Positions 8,088 to 16,382 of a stretch of DNA of 64,000 nucleotides are shown piece by piece; position 1 is the stretch's first letter; every line of letters begins with the position of its first letter. The translations under genes were made by a program, and so were the position numbers. The notes under the pieces are model-generated. The model saw only the letters and a list, made by a program, of their open reading frames with translations. It was not told the origin of the DNA and searched no databases. This DNA is from Prevotella sp. 885 (GTDB lineage Bacteria > Bacteroidota > Bacteroidia > Bacteroidales > Bacteroidaceae). The stretch spans positions 62,001 through 126,000 of the forward strand of contig NZ_NOVE01000001.1 of the NCBI RefSeq assembly GCF_002265625.1, written 5' to 3'.

Positions 8088-9818
8088 TCAGAAGTTATAG
8101 TTGTAAGATACTGTCACGCCCTTGCTTGCGGGCACATAGCGGCAGACGCCACCCGAGCAGTTATATCCTGCACGTGTCTTGCCGTAGCCCACCTGCAGAC
8201 GGTGTGCGCCAGCGGTGAAGGTCACAGAGCCGTTGATGTAGTGCTCCTTGTGTGTGCCCTTTGTCTCGTCGATGGCACCCGTAGCGTTATAGTAGTGCTC
8301 CGCACCGTTATACTGGTCGCTGATGGTGAACATGAAGTGCGGGAGGAACGAAAGCTCGAGCAGTCCGAAGTACCAGTCGCCCTGGTCTTGCTCAGTATGC
8401 AGATACTGTGCTTCTCCACGGAGTGTCAGTTTGTTGTTGATGCGATACTTTCCTTCTGCGATATAGATGTCAGAATGGATGAGTCCGCCCTCTCCCTCTA
8501 CTACAGACTTGTTGTAGAACTGGTTCATGTACATGAGGTTGAGCTTGAACGACTTCGACAGCTTCTTCTCAATCTGGACGTTGAGGTCCTGATAGTATGT
8601 CTTGTCGCCCCACTTCCAGAAAGCCGAGCCATATCCGTCCGTACCCGGTCCGCCGGGCGATACGTTGTCGTAAGCCGGTCCGCCTCCCTTCTTCTTGTTC
8701 TGCTCGATGGAGTGAACGTGCGAGAAGTTGAGCTTGAGGCTTGTGCCATACTTGCCACCGAGCGCTGTGTGGCGCTTGAACTTATATCCGAACTCTGCCT
8801 GATAAGCCCACTCGCCGTTGAACTGTGTGGCGTAGGGATAAAGGGCTGCGAGAGCGTATGTCTGCTGGAAGGCGAATGCGGGAAGGTGGTTGATGAAAGC
8901 CGCCGTACCGTTCTCCGTGCGCTTGCTGCGGAAGCCCATGTTGTCCGAGCGCTTAGCCTGGAGCAGGAGGCTCATGCCGCTGCGCGAGTAAGATGTGGAG
9001 AGCATTGCCACGTAACCCTTGCGGTAGATGTATGGGAAGTTCTTGTCGAACGAAGGATCCTCTGTCTTCTGTGCGTATTCAGCGAGGACGCTGAAGTCGC
9101 CTGCCTGAAGGTTGGCTCTCACGTCGAAGGCGTTGGTGTTCTCCGGCAGACGCAGCTTGTGCGTCGGGTCTGCCATGATGTCGTCGTCAGCCTTCTCATG
9201 CTTGTTCACCCACGAACCGCCGAGGGTAAGGAATGTGCCCTTCTGCTGCATCTTCTCGAACCACTGGTCAACGCTTACCTCAAGGTCAGCACCAGAGACG
9301 AGCGATGTGTAGTCCCAGTAACGGCGCTGCTTACCTGTGAGTGCCTTCACCTGCACGCCCTTGAAAGGACGTACCACGAGGCGTCCGCCGAGCAGCGAGT
9401 TGTCGATGCCGAGTGAGCGCTCCTCATAGGTGCGGAGGATGAATCCCGAACCGAACTGCTCGTAGAAGTTACCGAGCGTGAGTTCAGCGTTCTTGATCTT
9501 ACCTTTTACATAATAGAACGGTACGCCCCATCCCTTGAAGTCCTTTTCAAAACCTGGGAGCGGGTGTTCGAGATATTCGAGACGTGCGCCGGCATCCACA
9601 TACTTCGAGAGTGCGTGCACTTCGGCATAGGTGTTGGTAAGCACCTTGTCGTCGTACGTGCCCGTACCGATGTTGTGGTCTTCCTGCGGCACGAGGATGT
9701 CGCTCTGTACGCTACCGGTGATGGTGACATCGTAGTCTTTCGTGAGCTTTATCTTCTGTGCGTTGACCGCAGCCGACGTCATCATGCCAGCGAGCATGAG
9801 CGCGAGAGTCTTGTTCAT
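8088..9818 (-). CDS. DUF6029-like outer membrane beta-barrel protein
   Basis: A 576-residue protein with a signal peptide (MNKTLALMLAGMMTSAAVNA) and many alternating amphipathic strands through to a C-terminal strand ending in aromatic residues (SYNYNF), the pattern of an outer-membrane barrel. The early part (LTLGNFYEQFGSGFILRTYE) is characteristic of DUF6029 proteins, which are usually found beside Omp28-like and TlpA-like genes in Bacteroidetes. No function is assigned. It is the second gene of the operon, 25 nt after the TlpA-like gene. Confidence 0.75.
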   Translation of the reverse strand: MNKTLALMLAGMMTSAAVNAQKIKLTKDYDVTITGSVQSDILVPQEDHNIGTGTYDDKVLTNTYAEVHALSKYVDAGARLEYLEHPLPGFEKDFKGWGVPFYYVKGKIKNAELTLGNFYEQFGSGFILRTYEERSLGIDNSLLGGRLVVRPFKGVQVKALTGKQRRYWDYTSLVSGADLEVSVDQWFEKMQQKGTFLTLGGSWVNKHEKADDDIMADPTHKLRLPENTNAFDVRANLQAGDFSVLAEYAQKTEDPSFDKNFPYIYRKGYVAMLSTSYSRSGMSLLLQAKRSDNMGFRSKRTENGTAAFINHLPAFAFQQTYALAALYPYATQFNGEWAYQAEFGYKFKRHTALGGKYGTSLKLNFSHVHSIEQNKKKGGGPAYDNVSPGGPGTDGYGSAFWKWGDKTYYQDLNVQIEKKLSKSFKLNLMYMNQFYNKSVVEGEGGLIHSDIYIAEGKYRINNKLTLRGEAQYLHTEQDQGDWYFGLLELSFLPHFMFTISDQYNGAEHYYNATGAIDETKGTHKEHYINGSVTFTAGAHRLQVGYGKTRAGYNCSGGVCRYVPASKGVTVSYNYNF

Positions 9819-9843
9819 TTATTCCTTCTGTTGTTGATTGTCT

Positions 9844-10332
9844 TTACTTGTTAACGAGTTCTCTTACCTTCTCGATAAGTTCTTCCTCTGCACCCTCAGT
9901 GTAGCCGTTGTGCTTAGCTACGATGTTGCCCTCGCCGTCGCAAACGATTACGTAAGGAATGGTCTGGATGCCGAGTGCGCGCTTGAAGTCGCTGTTGGGG
10001 TCGAGGAGCACCTCATACTGCCAGCCGTGGTTGTCAACGAGGGGCTTCACCTTATTAATATTCTGTGCCTGGTCGATAGACACTGCGATGATCTTCACGC
10101 CGGTCTCCTTCTGCCAGTCCTCATACACCTCGCTGATGGCGGTGAGCTCGCGGTTGCAGGGCTTGCACCATGTAGCGAAGAAGTCGATGATGAACGGCTT
10201 ACCGTCGTTGCGGAGTGTGTCTGTAGACACTGTCTTTCCGTCAATGCTCTTAAGGACTACCTTAGGAAGCTGTGCGCTTGCTGTGGTGAAAACTGCAAGC
10301 ATCAAAAGAGTAGCAAGTATTAATTTCTTCAT
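9844..10332 (-). CDS. TlpA-family periplasmic thioredoxin
   Basis: A 162-residue thiol-disulfide protein exported by a signal peptide that ends near residue 20. The active site is ATWCKPC (Cys56, Cys59), followed by a standard thioredoxin fold with the cis-proline region TIPYVIVCDGEGNIV. The size is right for a stand-alone TlpA/ResA-like protein. It is the first gene of a five-gene operon in which two later products carry their own CxxC pairs. A redox service to those partners is a fair inference but is not shown by the sequence. Confidence 0.9.
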   Translation of the reverse strand: MKKLILATLLMLAVFTTASAQLPKVVLKSIDGKTVSTDTLRNDGKPFIIDFFATWCKPCNRELTAISEVYEDWQKETGVKIIAVSIDQAQNINKVKPLVDNHGWQYEVLLDPNSDFKRALGIQTIPYVIVCDGEGNIVAKHNGYTEGAEEELIEKVRELVNK

Positions 10333-10351
10333 AGTTGTAAGTATTTTGTTG

Positions 10352-10359
10352 CAAAATTA
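10352..10359 (-). promoter_or_regulatory. -7 promoter box TAATTTTG for the TlpA/Omp28 operon
   Basis: Minus-strand TAATTTTG lies 20 nt before the TlpA start codon and fits TAnnTTTG. This gives a very short leader. Confidence 0.6.
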
Positions 10360-10491
10360 TATAAATATCTCATTGCTTGCACGATATTATGGTTAATTTT
10401 ATCTAAAATGTATACACATCGCATTGATATACAGGAATGAATTTTCAAAATGCGCGATGTTTGCGAAAACAAATTGCTTTTTGATTTTTTT

Positions 10492-10610
10492 GACAGGAAG
10501 ACAGGGAGGGTTGGACAGGAAGACAGGTTATTTAGACAGGAAGACATGAAGACATGATTTTTAGACAAGAAGACAGGAAGACAGGTTTTTTTAGACTGGA
10601 AGACAGGTTA
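10492..10610 (+). repeat. GACAGGAA short-repeat array (large)
   Basis: Twelve GACAGG-like units begin at 10492, 10500, 10514, 10522, 10535, 10543, 10551, 10564, 10572, 10580, 10594 and 10602. They form five clusters of two or three units with exactly 8-bp spacing, separated by T-rich spacers. A reverse-oriented small version is at 4260-4318. Confidence 0.85.
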
Positions 10611-10621
10611 TTAGGGAATGG

Positions 10622-11025
10622 GACAAACATAGGAGGCTATGGCGTCTCGCCGTAGCCACGCACCCACGGACAGTTAATCAATAATATGCTGATTGGCGGT
10701 CTGCTATGGGAGGATGAAAGCAAATGAAGCATTAGCTGCAGGTTCCGCGGAGCGGGACCTATATCATGAAACCCACTGCAAGCTGCGAAGCAGCGCAGCT
10801 GTGGGGTACGTGCGATACCTCCACCTAAATATAGTTCCCCGAAGGGGGACTGACACATCCCGTATAATGTTGAGGATGATAGTCGGTCCCGCTTTGCGGA
10901 ACCAAGAGAGGGTGAGGTGATGCTTGTCCCACAGCTGCGCTCCTTCGGAGCTTGCAGTGGGTTTCTGACGGATACGTGTCCCATCGGGACACGGCGCTGA
11001 TTGATGCTATGGGAGGCTGCGGGGC
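10622..11025 (-). repeat. R1 multi-hairpin repeat, copy b
   Basis: The hairpin chain of copy a is found in reverse orientation (H7 to H2 from about 10742 to 11000). An extra plus-oriented head module (the GGCTATGGCG hairpin) lies at 10628-10664. In H3 the pair next to the loop is C-G where copy a has G-C, a compensatory change that keeps the stem. Confidence 0.88.
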
Positions 11026-11052
11026 TAACCGTTTGTGTTTTTCTTTGTTTTT

Positions 11053-11200
11053 TCCGTTTATGGGCGCGTGCTGTGCACAAATAAAAGGCTTTACATTAGG
11101 TTGTCGAGAACTGGTTCTCGTAAGACCTAATGTAAAGCCTTTTATTTAAATCCGATAGGATTTGCGCCCATAAACGGACTGTGGATAAAGGTTTTTGTCA
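11053..11200 (-). repeat. R2 cruciform, copy A, at the 3' end of the large barrel gene
   Basis: Outer arms at 11053-11067 and 11164-11178 are perfect inverse repeats. An inner stem pairs 11078-11101 with 11125-11147 (AAAAGGCTTTACATTAGG and its complement). A central palindrome CGAGAACTGGTTCTCG closes it. A small side hairpin (AAATCC / GGATTT) sits at 11147-11163. The A/T-rich flank after a long stem would work as a terminator. Confidence 0.85.
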
Positions 11201-11225
11201 AAGCCCTGCCTACCTATAATATAGC

Positions 11226-13493
11226 TTAGAAGTGATACTTCGTACCGATGCTCAGCCTTGCTTCGCCTTCCAGCGGATGGTGCTTCACCGGCTTGAACTC
11301 TACGTCCTTGCAGTAAATCACGGCTGACGGCTCTACGTAGACTTCCACTGCCTTGCTGACACGGAATCCGGCTTGGAGAGCCAGCTTGCCACCCATCGTC
11401 ACCTTCATCTTCTTCTCCTCTCTGTTCACACCCACGAGGGAGAGGTCGGCGATGCCGGTGAGCTGGAAGAGGTCAGCGTCGGTCTGATCGCCCGTCATGG
11501 CAGCCTTCATATTCATCATATATCCGGCGCTGAGCGCTGTGATGTTCTGGTTGCCCTTGGTGTAGGCACGCTGTACGGTGGTGTTGGCTATGCTGGCGTG
11601 CACACCGCTCACTCCGTTAAGCCAGTGTCCGTAGCCCACCTCGCCTATGAAGGAGAGGCGGTTGCGGAAGGGATGCATCTCGCCGTAATTGCCGGTGTAG
11701 ACACCGGTGCCGAAGGATGCCGATACGAAGTTGGCGCGTTCTGCCTTCTCCACCTTCTCGCCCTTGCCGTTTCCGTGCTGCATGCTATACTCTAAGCCCA
11801 CCGAGAGCGACGGCATGAATCTGCCTACGCGTGCCGGGGTGAGACGCTTGGAGAGCTGGTATGACAGCTGCGGCTCAATGACGAAGTGTACGTCGTCCGC
11901 TATGCGCGTTGTCATCTGTCCGCCTACGTGAACGTCAGGTGAGAAATAGTTGGTCTTGCCGCCACTCTTGGCGTAGTCCAGACCGAGGCTGAAGCCAGCC
12001 ACCGTCTTGAACGAGAGAGCGCGTGAGCGGTCGTAACCGCAGCTGAGCGCCGTCAGATCCGTCATCCAGTCGGCAAAGACCGCTGCCTGAGCGTAGTTAT
12101 ATCCCGTGGCTTTTCTGCCATGCACCATACCCTGGAAGCCCACTCGCCAGCCGAGAGCAGGGGCGTGCCACTGCGCGTAGCTGATACGTCCGATGGGCAT
12201 AAGCGTGCCGCTCTTGTCCATGTTGTTGAGATAGTTGGCAAGTCCTCCTGTTACGGTGAGCGAACTGTGGCGGATGTCGTCCACGTCCTCTATCTCGTCC
12301 ACGCGGCGATCGTTGTATGTATAGGTAAGACCGGCGAGGAACGACACGGGGATGTCATACTTGCGGAACGACCATGTGCGCGGAGCGTAGTCCTCGGTGT
12401 AGACATCGAAGCGCGGCTCAAAGGAGAGAGCCAGTCCGCGTGCCAGACGGATGTTAGCCTGCAGTCCGGCTCCCACGCCGAACGAGTCCTTCGGCTTGCG
12501 GAGGTCGTCGGACGAACGGTTGTAGCTGATGCCACCCACGAAGTCCACCCAGAACGGGCGCTGCTTCGGTCCGCCGAACACGTTGTTGAGGTTAGCCATA
12601 TAGTCGAGCTGCAGTCCGAGCGCCTTGATGTGGTTCTTCGAGTCGTACTGATTGATGCTTGTGGCGTTGGCAGTGAGACGCAGAGCGTTATAGTCGTCAA
12701 ACCACTTACCGATGCTTCCTGCCACTCTTCCTCCCAATCGTCCGTCCCACGTGGTGGGATGTTCGTTGGCAAGCATCGCAGGACCGCCCATCACGCTGAA
12801 GAACAGTCCGTCAGCGAAGGGATGGGCGACGCGTGGGGCGCTGAGACGCTGCTCGGGGAGACGATAGCCCATACCGAGGGTAACGCTTCCGAAGGGACGA
12901 TAGCCGTGCCACGTGAAAGCCTGCGACACCTGGTCTTCCATCAGACCCACACGCGGCTCCAGATAAAGGTAAGCATAGCTGGCAAGCGCCAGCTGTCCGC
13001 GCATTCCGATGTGTACGCCCCATCCGTCCTGCTGATAGCCGTGGTTTCTGGACCAGGCGTGCTCAAAGCCGGCAATACCCATAAGTTCGAAGGTGTGCGG
13101 TGCATAATAAGTGCCCGGCGAGGCAATGGCTGTGATGTTGATGAGATAGTCGAGCGAGAGGTCGGCATACTTCACCTTCTTGCCATGCAGACGCCACATA
13201 CCGGCGTCCACGTTGACGCGAAATCCGTGTTCGGGCGAAATCCAGTCGCCGATGCCCATCTCCGCCGTAGGACCGAGCTTGTATTTCTTCGTGCCCATGA
13301 CATTAAGACCTGCTCCCATGTCGATGAAGAGATGGTCAAAGGGGCGCTTGTGCTTATATACCTTCATGACGCGCGGACGCTGGAGCATATAGTCGAGCGC
13401 GCTGCCCGGCACCTGAGCCTTGGCGAGTGAAGGGAATGCCACAGCCACAAGAGCGGCTGCCAGCTTGCTATATATATTATAATGTGTATTCAT
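11226..13493 (-). CDS. Large outer membrane beta-barrel protein
   Basis: 755 residues from the ATG at 13493, chosen because a signal peptide follows directly (NIYSKLAAALVAVAFPSLAKA-Q) and because the upstream gene ends at 13504; the longer frame to 13574 overlaps that gene. The protein is made of repeated strand-turn-strand units (for example FGSVTLGMGYRLP, ALGLQLDYMANL, LSVGLEYSMQHG) ending in LSIGTKYHF, a classic barrel C-terminus. Two roughly similar halves (residues 60-250 and 260 onward) suggest internal duplication. No family name is recognised. It closes the three-gene unit that begins with the DUF3575-like gene. Confidence 0.75.
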   Translation of the reverse strand: MNTHYNIYSKLAAALVAVAFPSLAKAQVPGSALDYMLQRPRVMKVYKHKRPFDHLFIDMGAGLNVMGTKKYKLGPTAEMGIGDWISPEHGFRVNVDAGMWRLHGKKVKYADLSLDYLINITAIASPGTYYAPHTFELMGIAGFEHAWSRNHGYQQDGWGVHIGMRGQLALASYAYLYLEPRVGLMEDQVSQAFTWHGYRPFGSVTLGMGYRLPEQRLSAPRVAHPFADGLFFSVMGGPAMLANEHPTTWDGRLGGRVAGSIGKWFDDYNALRLTANATSINQYDSKNHIKALGLQLDYMANLNNVFGGPKQRPFWVDFVGGISYNRSSDDLRKPKDSFGVGAGLQANIRLARGLALSFEPRFDVYTEDYAPRTWSFRKYDIPVSFLAGLTYTYNDRRVDEIEDVDDIRHSSLTVTGGLANYLNNMDKSGTLMPIGRISYAQWHAPALGWRVGFQGMVHGRKATGYNYAQAAVFADWMTDLTALSCGYDRSRALSFKTVAGFSLGLDYAKSGGKTNYFSPDVHVGGQMTTRIADDVHFVIEPQLSYQLSKRLTPARVGRFMPSLSVGLEYSMQHGNGKGEKVEKAERANFVSASFGTGVYTGNYGEMHPFRNRLSFIGEVGYGHWLNGVSGVHASIANTTVQRAYTKGNQNITALSAGYMMNMKAAMTGDQTDADLFQLTGIADLSLVGVNREEKKMKVTMGGKLALQAGFRVSKAVEVYVEPSAVIYCKDVEFKPVKHHPLEGEARLSIGTKYHF

Positions 13494-13503
13494 AATTGTC
13501 TGG

Positions 13504-15582
13504 TTACTTCTTGTACTTGTCCTTGTCGAGGAGGAGGTTGTTAACGTCACCGTCCACTTTTGCCACTTCCTCAAGTGACAGATCCAGCTCGAACGCCTTC
13601 ATCAGTTCGTCATACGCACCCACTGCGTCGTCCTTTCTGTTAAGGCAGATGGCGCGGAGGTAATGAGTGAGTCCTTCGTCTTCCGGCAGCTTCTTAGCCA
13701 GAGCCATAGCCTCATCGTTGCGCTTCATGGCAAGGAGCAGACAGCATTCGTTGCGTTCTCCTGTGGCAGCCACCGTCTCGTAGTCGTCATAGCGTCCGTT
13801 GAGCACGTCGTTGACGGCGAGCAGGAGGCGGTTGTCCTCGCTCTTGTTGACGAAGGCAGCCACGGAGTCAGCCTTCGAGAAGTGTCCGGCGTTGAGCAGG
13901 GCGATGAGCTGGTTGGTGTTCACCTCCTGCGGAGCATCCTCGCCCACGAACTTCTCAAGGAGAGTCTCGTCAGACATGCCATGACCGAGCAGACTCACCT
14001 GCAGGTCGTTGGCGGCAGCGAGGAAAGAAGGATAGACCTCCAAGGCGCGGCGCTGATATTCCTCGCGGCGTGCCTGGTCAGGCTCGTTGGAGAACAGCTC
14101 ATAAAACTCGAACTTCGAGAGCTGCTTGTAGTCCTTGTCGTAGAGCTGCTTTATCTCGTCGTGTGTGAGCGAGCGGAAGATAGAATAGTTGAGCGTATAG
14201 TCCACGCGGCGCAGCTGCGGCAGATACTTCGCCTCCAGCAGCGAGCGGAAGAACGGCAGACGACGGATGGCAACGCCCTGCGCGTCAATGTTCTTCGTGC
14301 GCTTAAGGATATTCTCCATCTGCTCTGTCTCCGCCTTGAGGCTGTCCGCCTTCATCAGGCTTACCACGGCAGACCACGGAGCCACCTTGGCGCTGCTCCT
14401 GAACGCAACTTCACGGCTGAGGTCGGAGGGGATGTGTGAGCGGATATATCTGGAGGCGAACGCCATACGCTTCTCCGCGAGGCGTAGGTTGGAGGCATAC
14501 TTGCCGTCAGGCGACGACGTACCCTCAAGGGAGAGCGACTGTATGGAAGCGCCGTCCGAATGGGCGATGTCCTCTATCTGGCGGCGCAACTTGTCTATCT
14601 CAACTGCGTTCTGCGGGTCGGCAGAGTCAAAGGCAGCCTTGCCGATGGGGAAGCGCAGCTTCACCTCTCCGCGGCTGTCGCGCAACTGCTTCTCGGGCTT
14701 CGGCAAGAAGCGCGGGTCAGAGAGCTTCTGCGCAGCGAACGAATAGTCGAGCCAGCGGAGCGGATTGACGGTTCCGCGGGCGATGATGGTGGTGTCGCGA
14801 TAGAGGATGTGCGTATAGTCCTCGATGGCCATATACACGTCGCACGAATATTCGTCCTTCACGTTGTCCACGTATACGGAGTCGTTATATCCGATGATGT
14901 CGTTGGTGCGTCCCTTCTCACGGAGGGAAGGGCTCTTAACGGTGACGTAGCTGGCAAGCGGGTCGCCGCTTACGGTGTCGTTCATATTGAAGTTGTAGAG
15001 TCGGTCCTGCGTGCGGTGGTATTCCTTGGCATCGTAAATCAGCGGGCGCATGAGCGACAGCTTGCCACGTGTGACGTTGTTGAGTATGGGCTGAACGACG
15101 AGGCGTGTGTCCTGACGGAACATCTCGCGCGGCACTCTCACACGTGTGGAGACATACAGATAGTTGCCCTTGATGTTGATGTCGGTCTGCTCCGGCATAA
15201 TCTTGTCCGTGATGCGCTTAGTCTGGACAAGCACCTCGCCGAGCGCCACGTCGCTCTCCTCGAGTCTGACGTTCAGATTGGTCTGTCCGTTCTTCAGCTT
15301 CACGTTTCTCGGATTGAAGCCCACCATGCTGAATCGCAGCGTGGTGCCGTTGAATGCGTTGAATGCAAACTTGCCGTCCAGGTCGGTCACGGCGTATGCG
15401 TGCTTGGATGATGCGTCGGTGATGTTGACGCCGGAGAGCGGCTCGTTGTCGCCCTTGGCTATCACCTGACCGGTGACGCGCACCACGTTCTGTGCGCTCA
15501 CGCCCGAAGCCAGCATCACGAACGCCAGCATAAAGGCGAGAGCCAGCCGGCGTGTATGAGTGGAAATGTATTTTGGTATCAT
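13504..15582 (-). CDS. Carboxypeptidase-regulatory-like / OmpA-like envelope protein
   Basis: About 692 residues from the Met at 15582; a further ATG at 15606 overlaps the stop of the previous gene. After a signal peptide ending ASGVSAQ comes a CarboxypepD_reg-like fold of about 80 residues (VTGQVIAKGDNEPLSGVNI). A middle region ends in an OmpA-like block (SLEGTSSPDGKYASNLRLAEKR) that resembles the peptidoglycan-binding fold. The last 250 residues are helical, TPR-like (FLAAANDLQVSLLG, LTHYLRAICLNRKDD). The mix suggests an envelope scaffold linking the outer membrane to peptidoglycan. In other Bacteroidetes comparable proteins sit with DUF3575 genes near fimbrial loci, but no fimbrillin gene is seen here. 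Confidence 0.65.
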   Translation of the reverse strand: MIPKYISTHTRRLALAFMLAFVMLASGVSAQNVVRVTGQVIAKGDNEPLSGVNITDASSKHAYAVTDLDGKFAFNAFNGTTLRFSMVGFNPRNVKLKNGQTNLNVRLEESDVALGEVLVQTKRITDKIMPEQTDINIKGNYLYVSTRVRVPREMFRQDTRLVVQPILNNVTRGKLSLMRPLIYDAKEYHRTQDRLYNFNMNDTVSGDPLASYVTVKSPSLREKGRTNDIIGYNDSVYVDNVKDEYSCDVYMAIEDYTHILYRDTTIIARGTVNPLRWLDYSFAAQKLSDPRFLPKPEKQLRDSRGEVKLRFPIGKAAFDSADPQNAVEIDKLRRQIEDIAHSDGASIQSLSLEGTSSPDGKYASNLRLAEKRMAFASRYIRSHIPSDLSREVAFRSSAKVAPWSAVVSLMKADSLKAETEQMENILKRTKNIDAQGVAIRRLPFFRSLLEAKYLPQLRRVDYTLNYSIFRSLTHDEIKQLYDKDYKQLSKFEFYELFSNEPDQARREEYQRRALEVYPSFLAAANDLQVSLLGHGMSDETLLEKFVGEDAPQEVNTNQLIALLNAGHFSKADSVAAFVNKSEDNRLLLAVNDVLNGRYDDYETVAATGERNECCLLLAMKRNDEAMALAKKLPEDEGLTHYLRAICLNRKDDAVGAYDELMKAFELDLSLEEVAKVDGDVNNLLLDKDKYKK

Positions 15583-15605
15583 GGAAGTAAAAATATAAAA
15601 TCTCA

Positions 15606-16178
15606 CTATTTAATAATGTATATGAAGCTAAGTCCGGCTTTCATCGGGAGGAACTGCCACTTGTTATAGTTGGGACGCTCCGGCTCGGTCTCAGTCTGCG
15701 TGTCATATTTCTTCTCCCTGCGATATCCGTATCCGGCACCGATGCTTGCCTCAAGGCTCCAGTGGCGGCTGAGCGGGAAGCTGTAGCCATACGTCAGACC
15801 CGCACCAAAGGCGTCGCCGATGTGACGTTCGTGGTCAAGACAAATATTGTAGTTGGTGGCAAGCCCCATGATGCCGAGGTAATGGCGGGCTTGCGGACGT
15901 GCGCTGAACCAATAGCGCACCTCAGGTGTAAGAATCTCGGCGCGGGTGTCAAGCTTATCTTTCCATTTAAGTCGGTGGAAAGTGGCGTCGAGATCGAATG
16001 TGATGTGGCGGTTTACCCTCAGCTCCAGTCCGAGGTTGGGGCTTGCCGCAGCCCAGTAGAGGGCATTGGTCTTCAGAGCAACTCGCTGCGAAAAGACCGT
16101 CAGGCTGCTTAACAGTAAAAGACCGACGCAAATGCTGCGTCTCATGCAGTTAAGCAATTGTTTAATTATGAAATTCAT
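15606..16178 (-). CDS. DUF3575-like outer membrane protein
   Basis: A 190-residue protein. A signal peptide (MRRSICVGLLLLSSLTVFSQ) starts at an internal Met, so the true start may be 16145 instead of 16178. The mature part begins VALKTNALYWAAASPNLGLE, the hallmark opening of DUF3575 proteins, and continues with about eight predicted beta strands ending AGLSFIYIIK. DUF3575 members are small barrels of unknown role that often accompany OmpA-like proteins. It is the first gene after the promoter at 16248. Confidence 0.8.
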   Translation of the reverse strand: MNFIIKQLLNCMRRSICVGLLLLSSLTVFSQRVALKTNALYWAAASPNLGLELRVNRHITFDLDATFHRLKWKDKLDTRAEILTPEVRYWFSARPQARHYLGIMGLATNYNICLDHERHIGDAFGAGLTYGYSFPLSRHWSLEASIGAGYGYRREKKYDTQTETEPERPNYNKWQFLPMKAGLSFIYIIK

Positions 16179-16247
16179 ACTCTCTTTGTGTTATTTTTTT
16201 ATCTTCGTAAAAAGCACGCTTCCGAGCAGCGATAATCGAATATGGCA

Positions 16248-16278
16248 CAAAGTTACGTTTTTTTTCAAAAGTGAACAA
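16248..16278 (-). promoter_or_regulatory. Promoter of the DUF3575 trio
   Basis: Minus-strand TAACTTTG at 16248-16255 with TTG at 16276-16278, 20 nt apart, the standard Bacteroidetes arrangement. It is divergent from the promoter at 16314-16345. Confidence 0.75.
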
Positions 16279-16313
16279 ATTTATATCATTAATGTGTTAT
16301 TTCACATATCGAA

Positions 16314-16345
16314 TTTTGATATATGAAGATTATTGTATACTTTTG
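16314..16345 (+). promoter_or_regulatory. Promoter of the secreted protein gene at 16383
   Basis: TTTTG at 16314-16318 and TACTTTTG at 16338-16345, separated by 19 nt. The start codon is 38 nt downstream of the -7 box. Confidence 0.78.
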
Positions 16346-16382
16346 CGGTCATAAATAATCAACATCAAAACACAAGAAGAAT

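Noticed and set aside
12120-13430. 436-codon plus-strand frame antisense to the large barrel gene (also 8202-9416 and 61101-61805)
   Set aside because: Long antisense frames arise from the codon bias of the real genes; these lack signal peptides, known motifs and promoters, while the opposite strand has all three.
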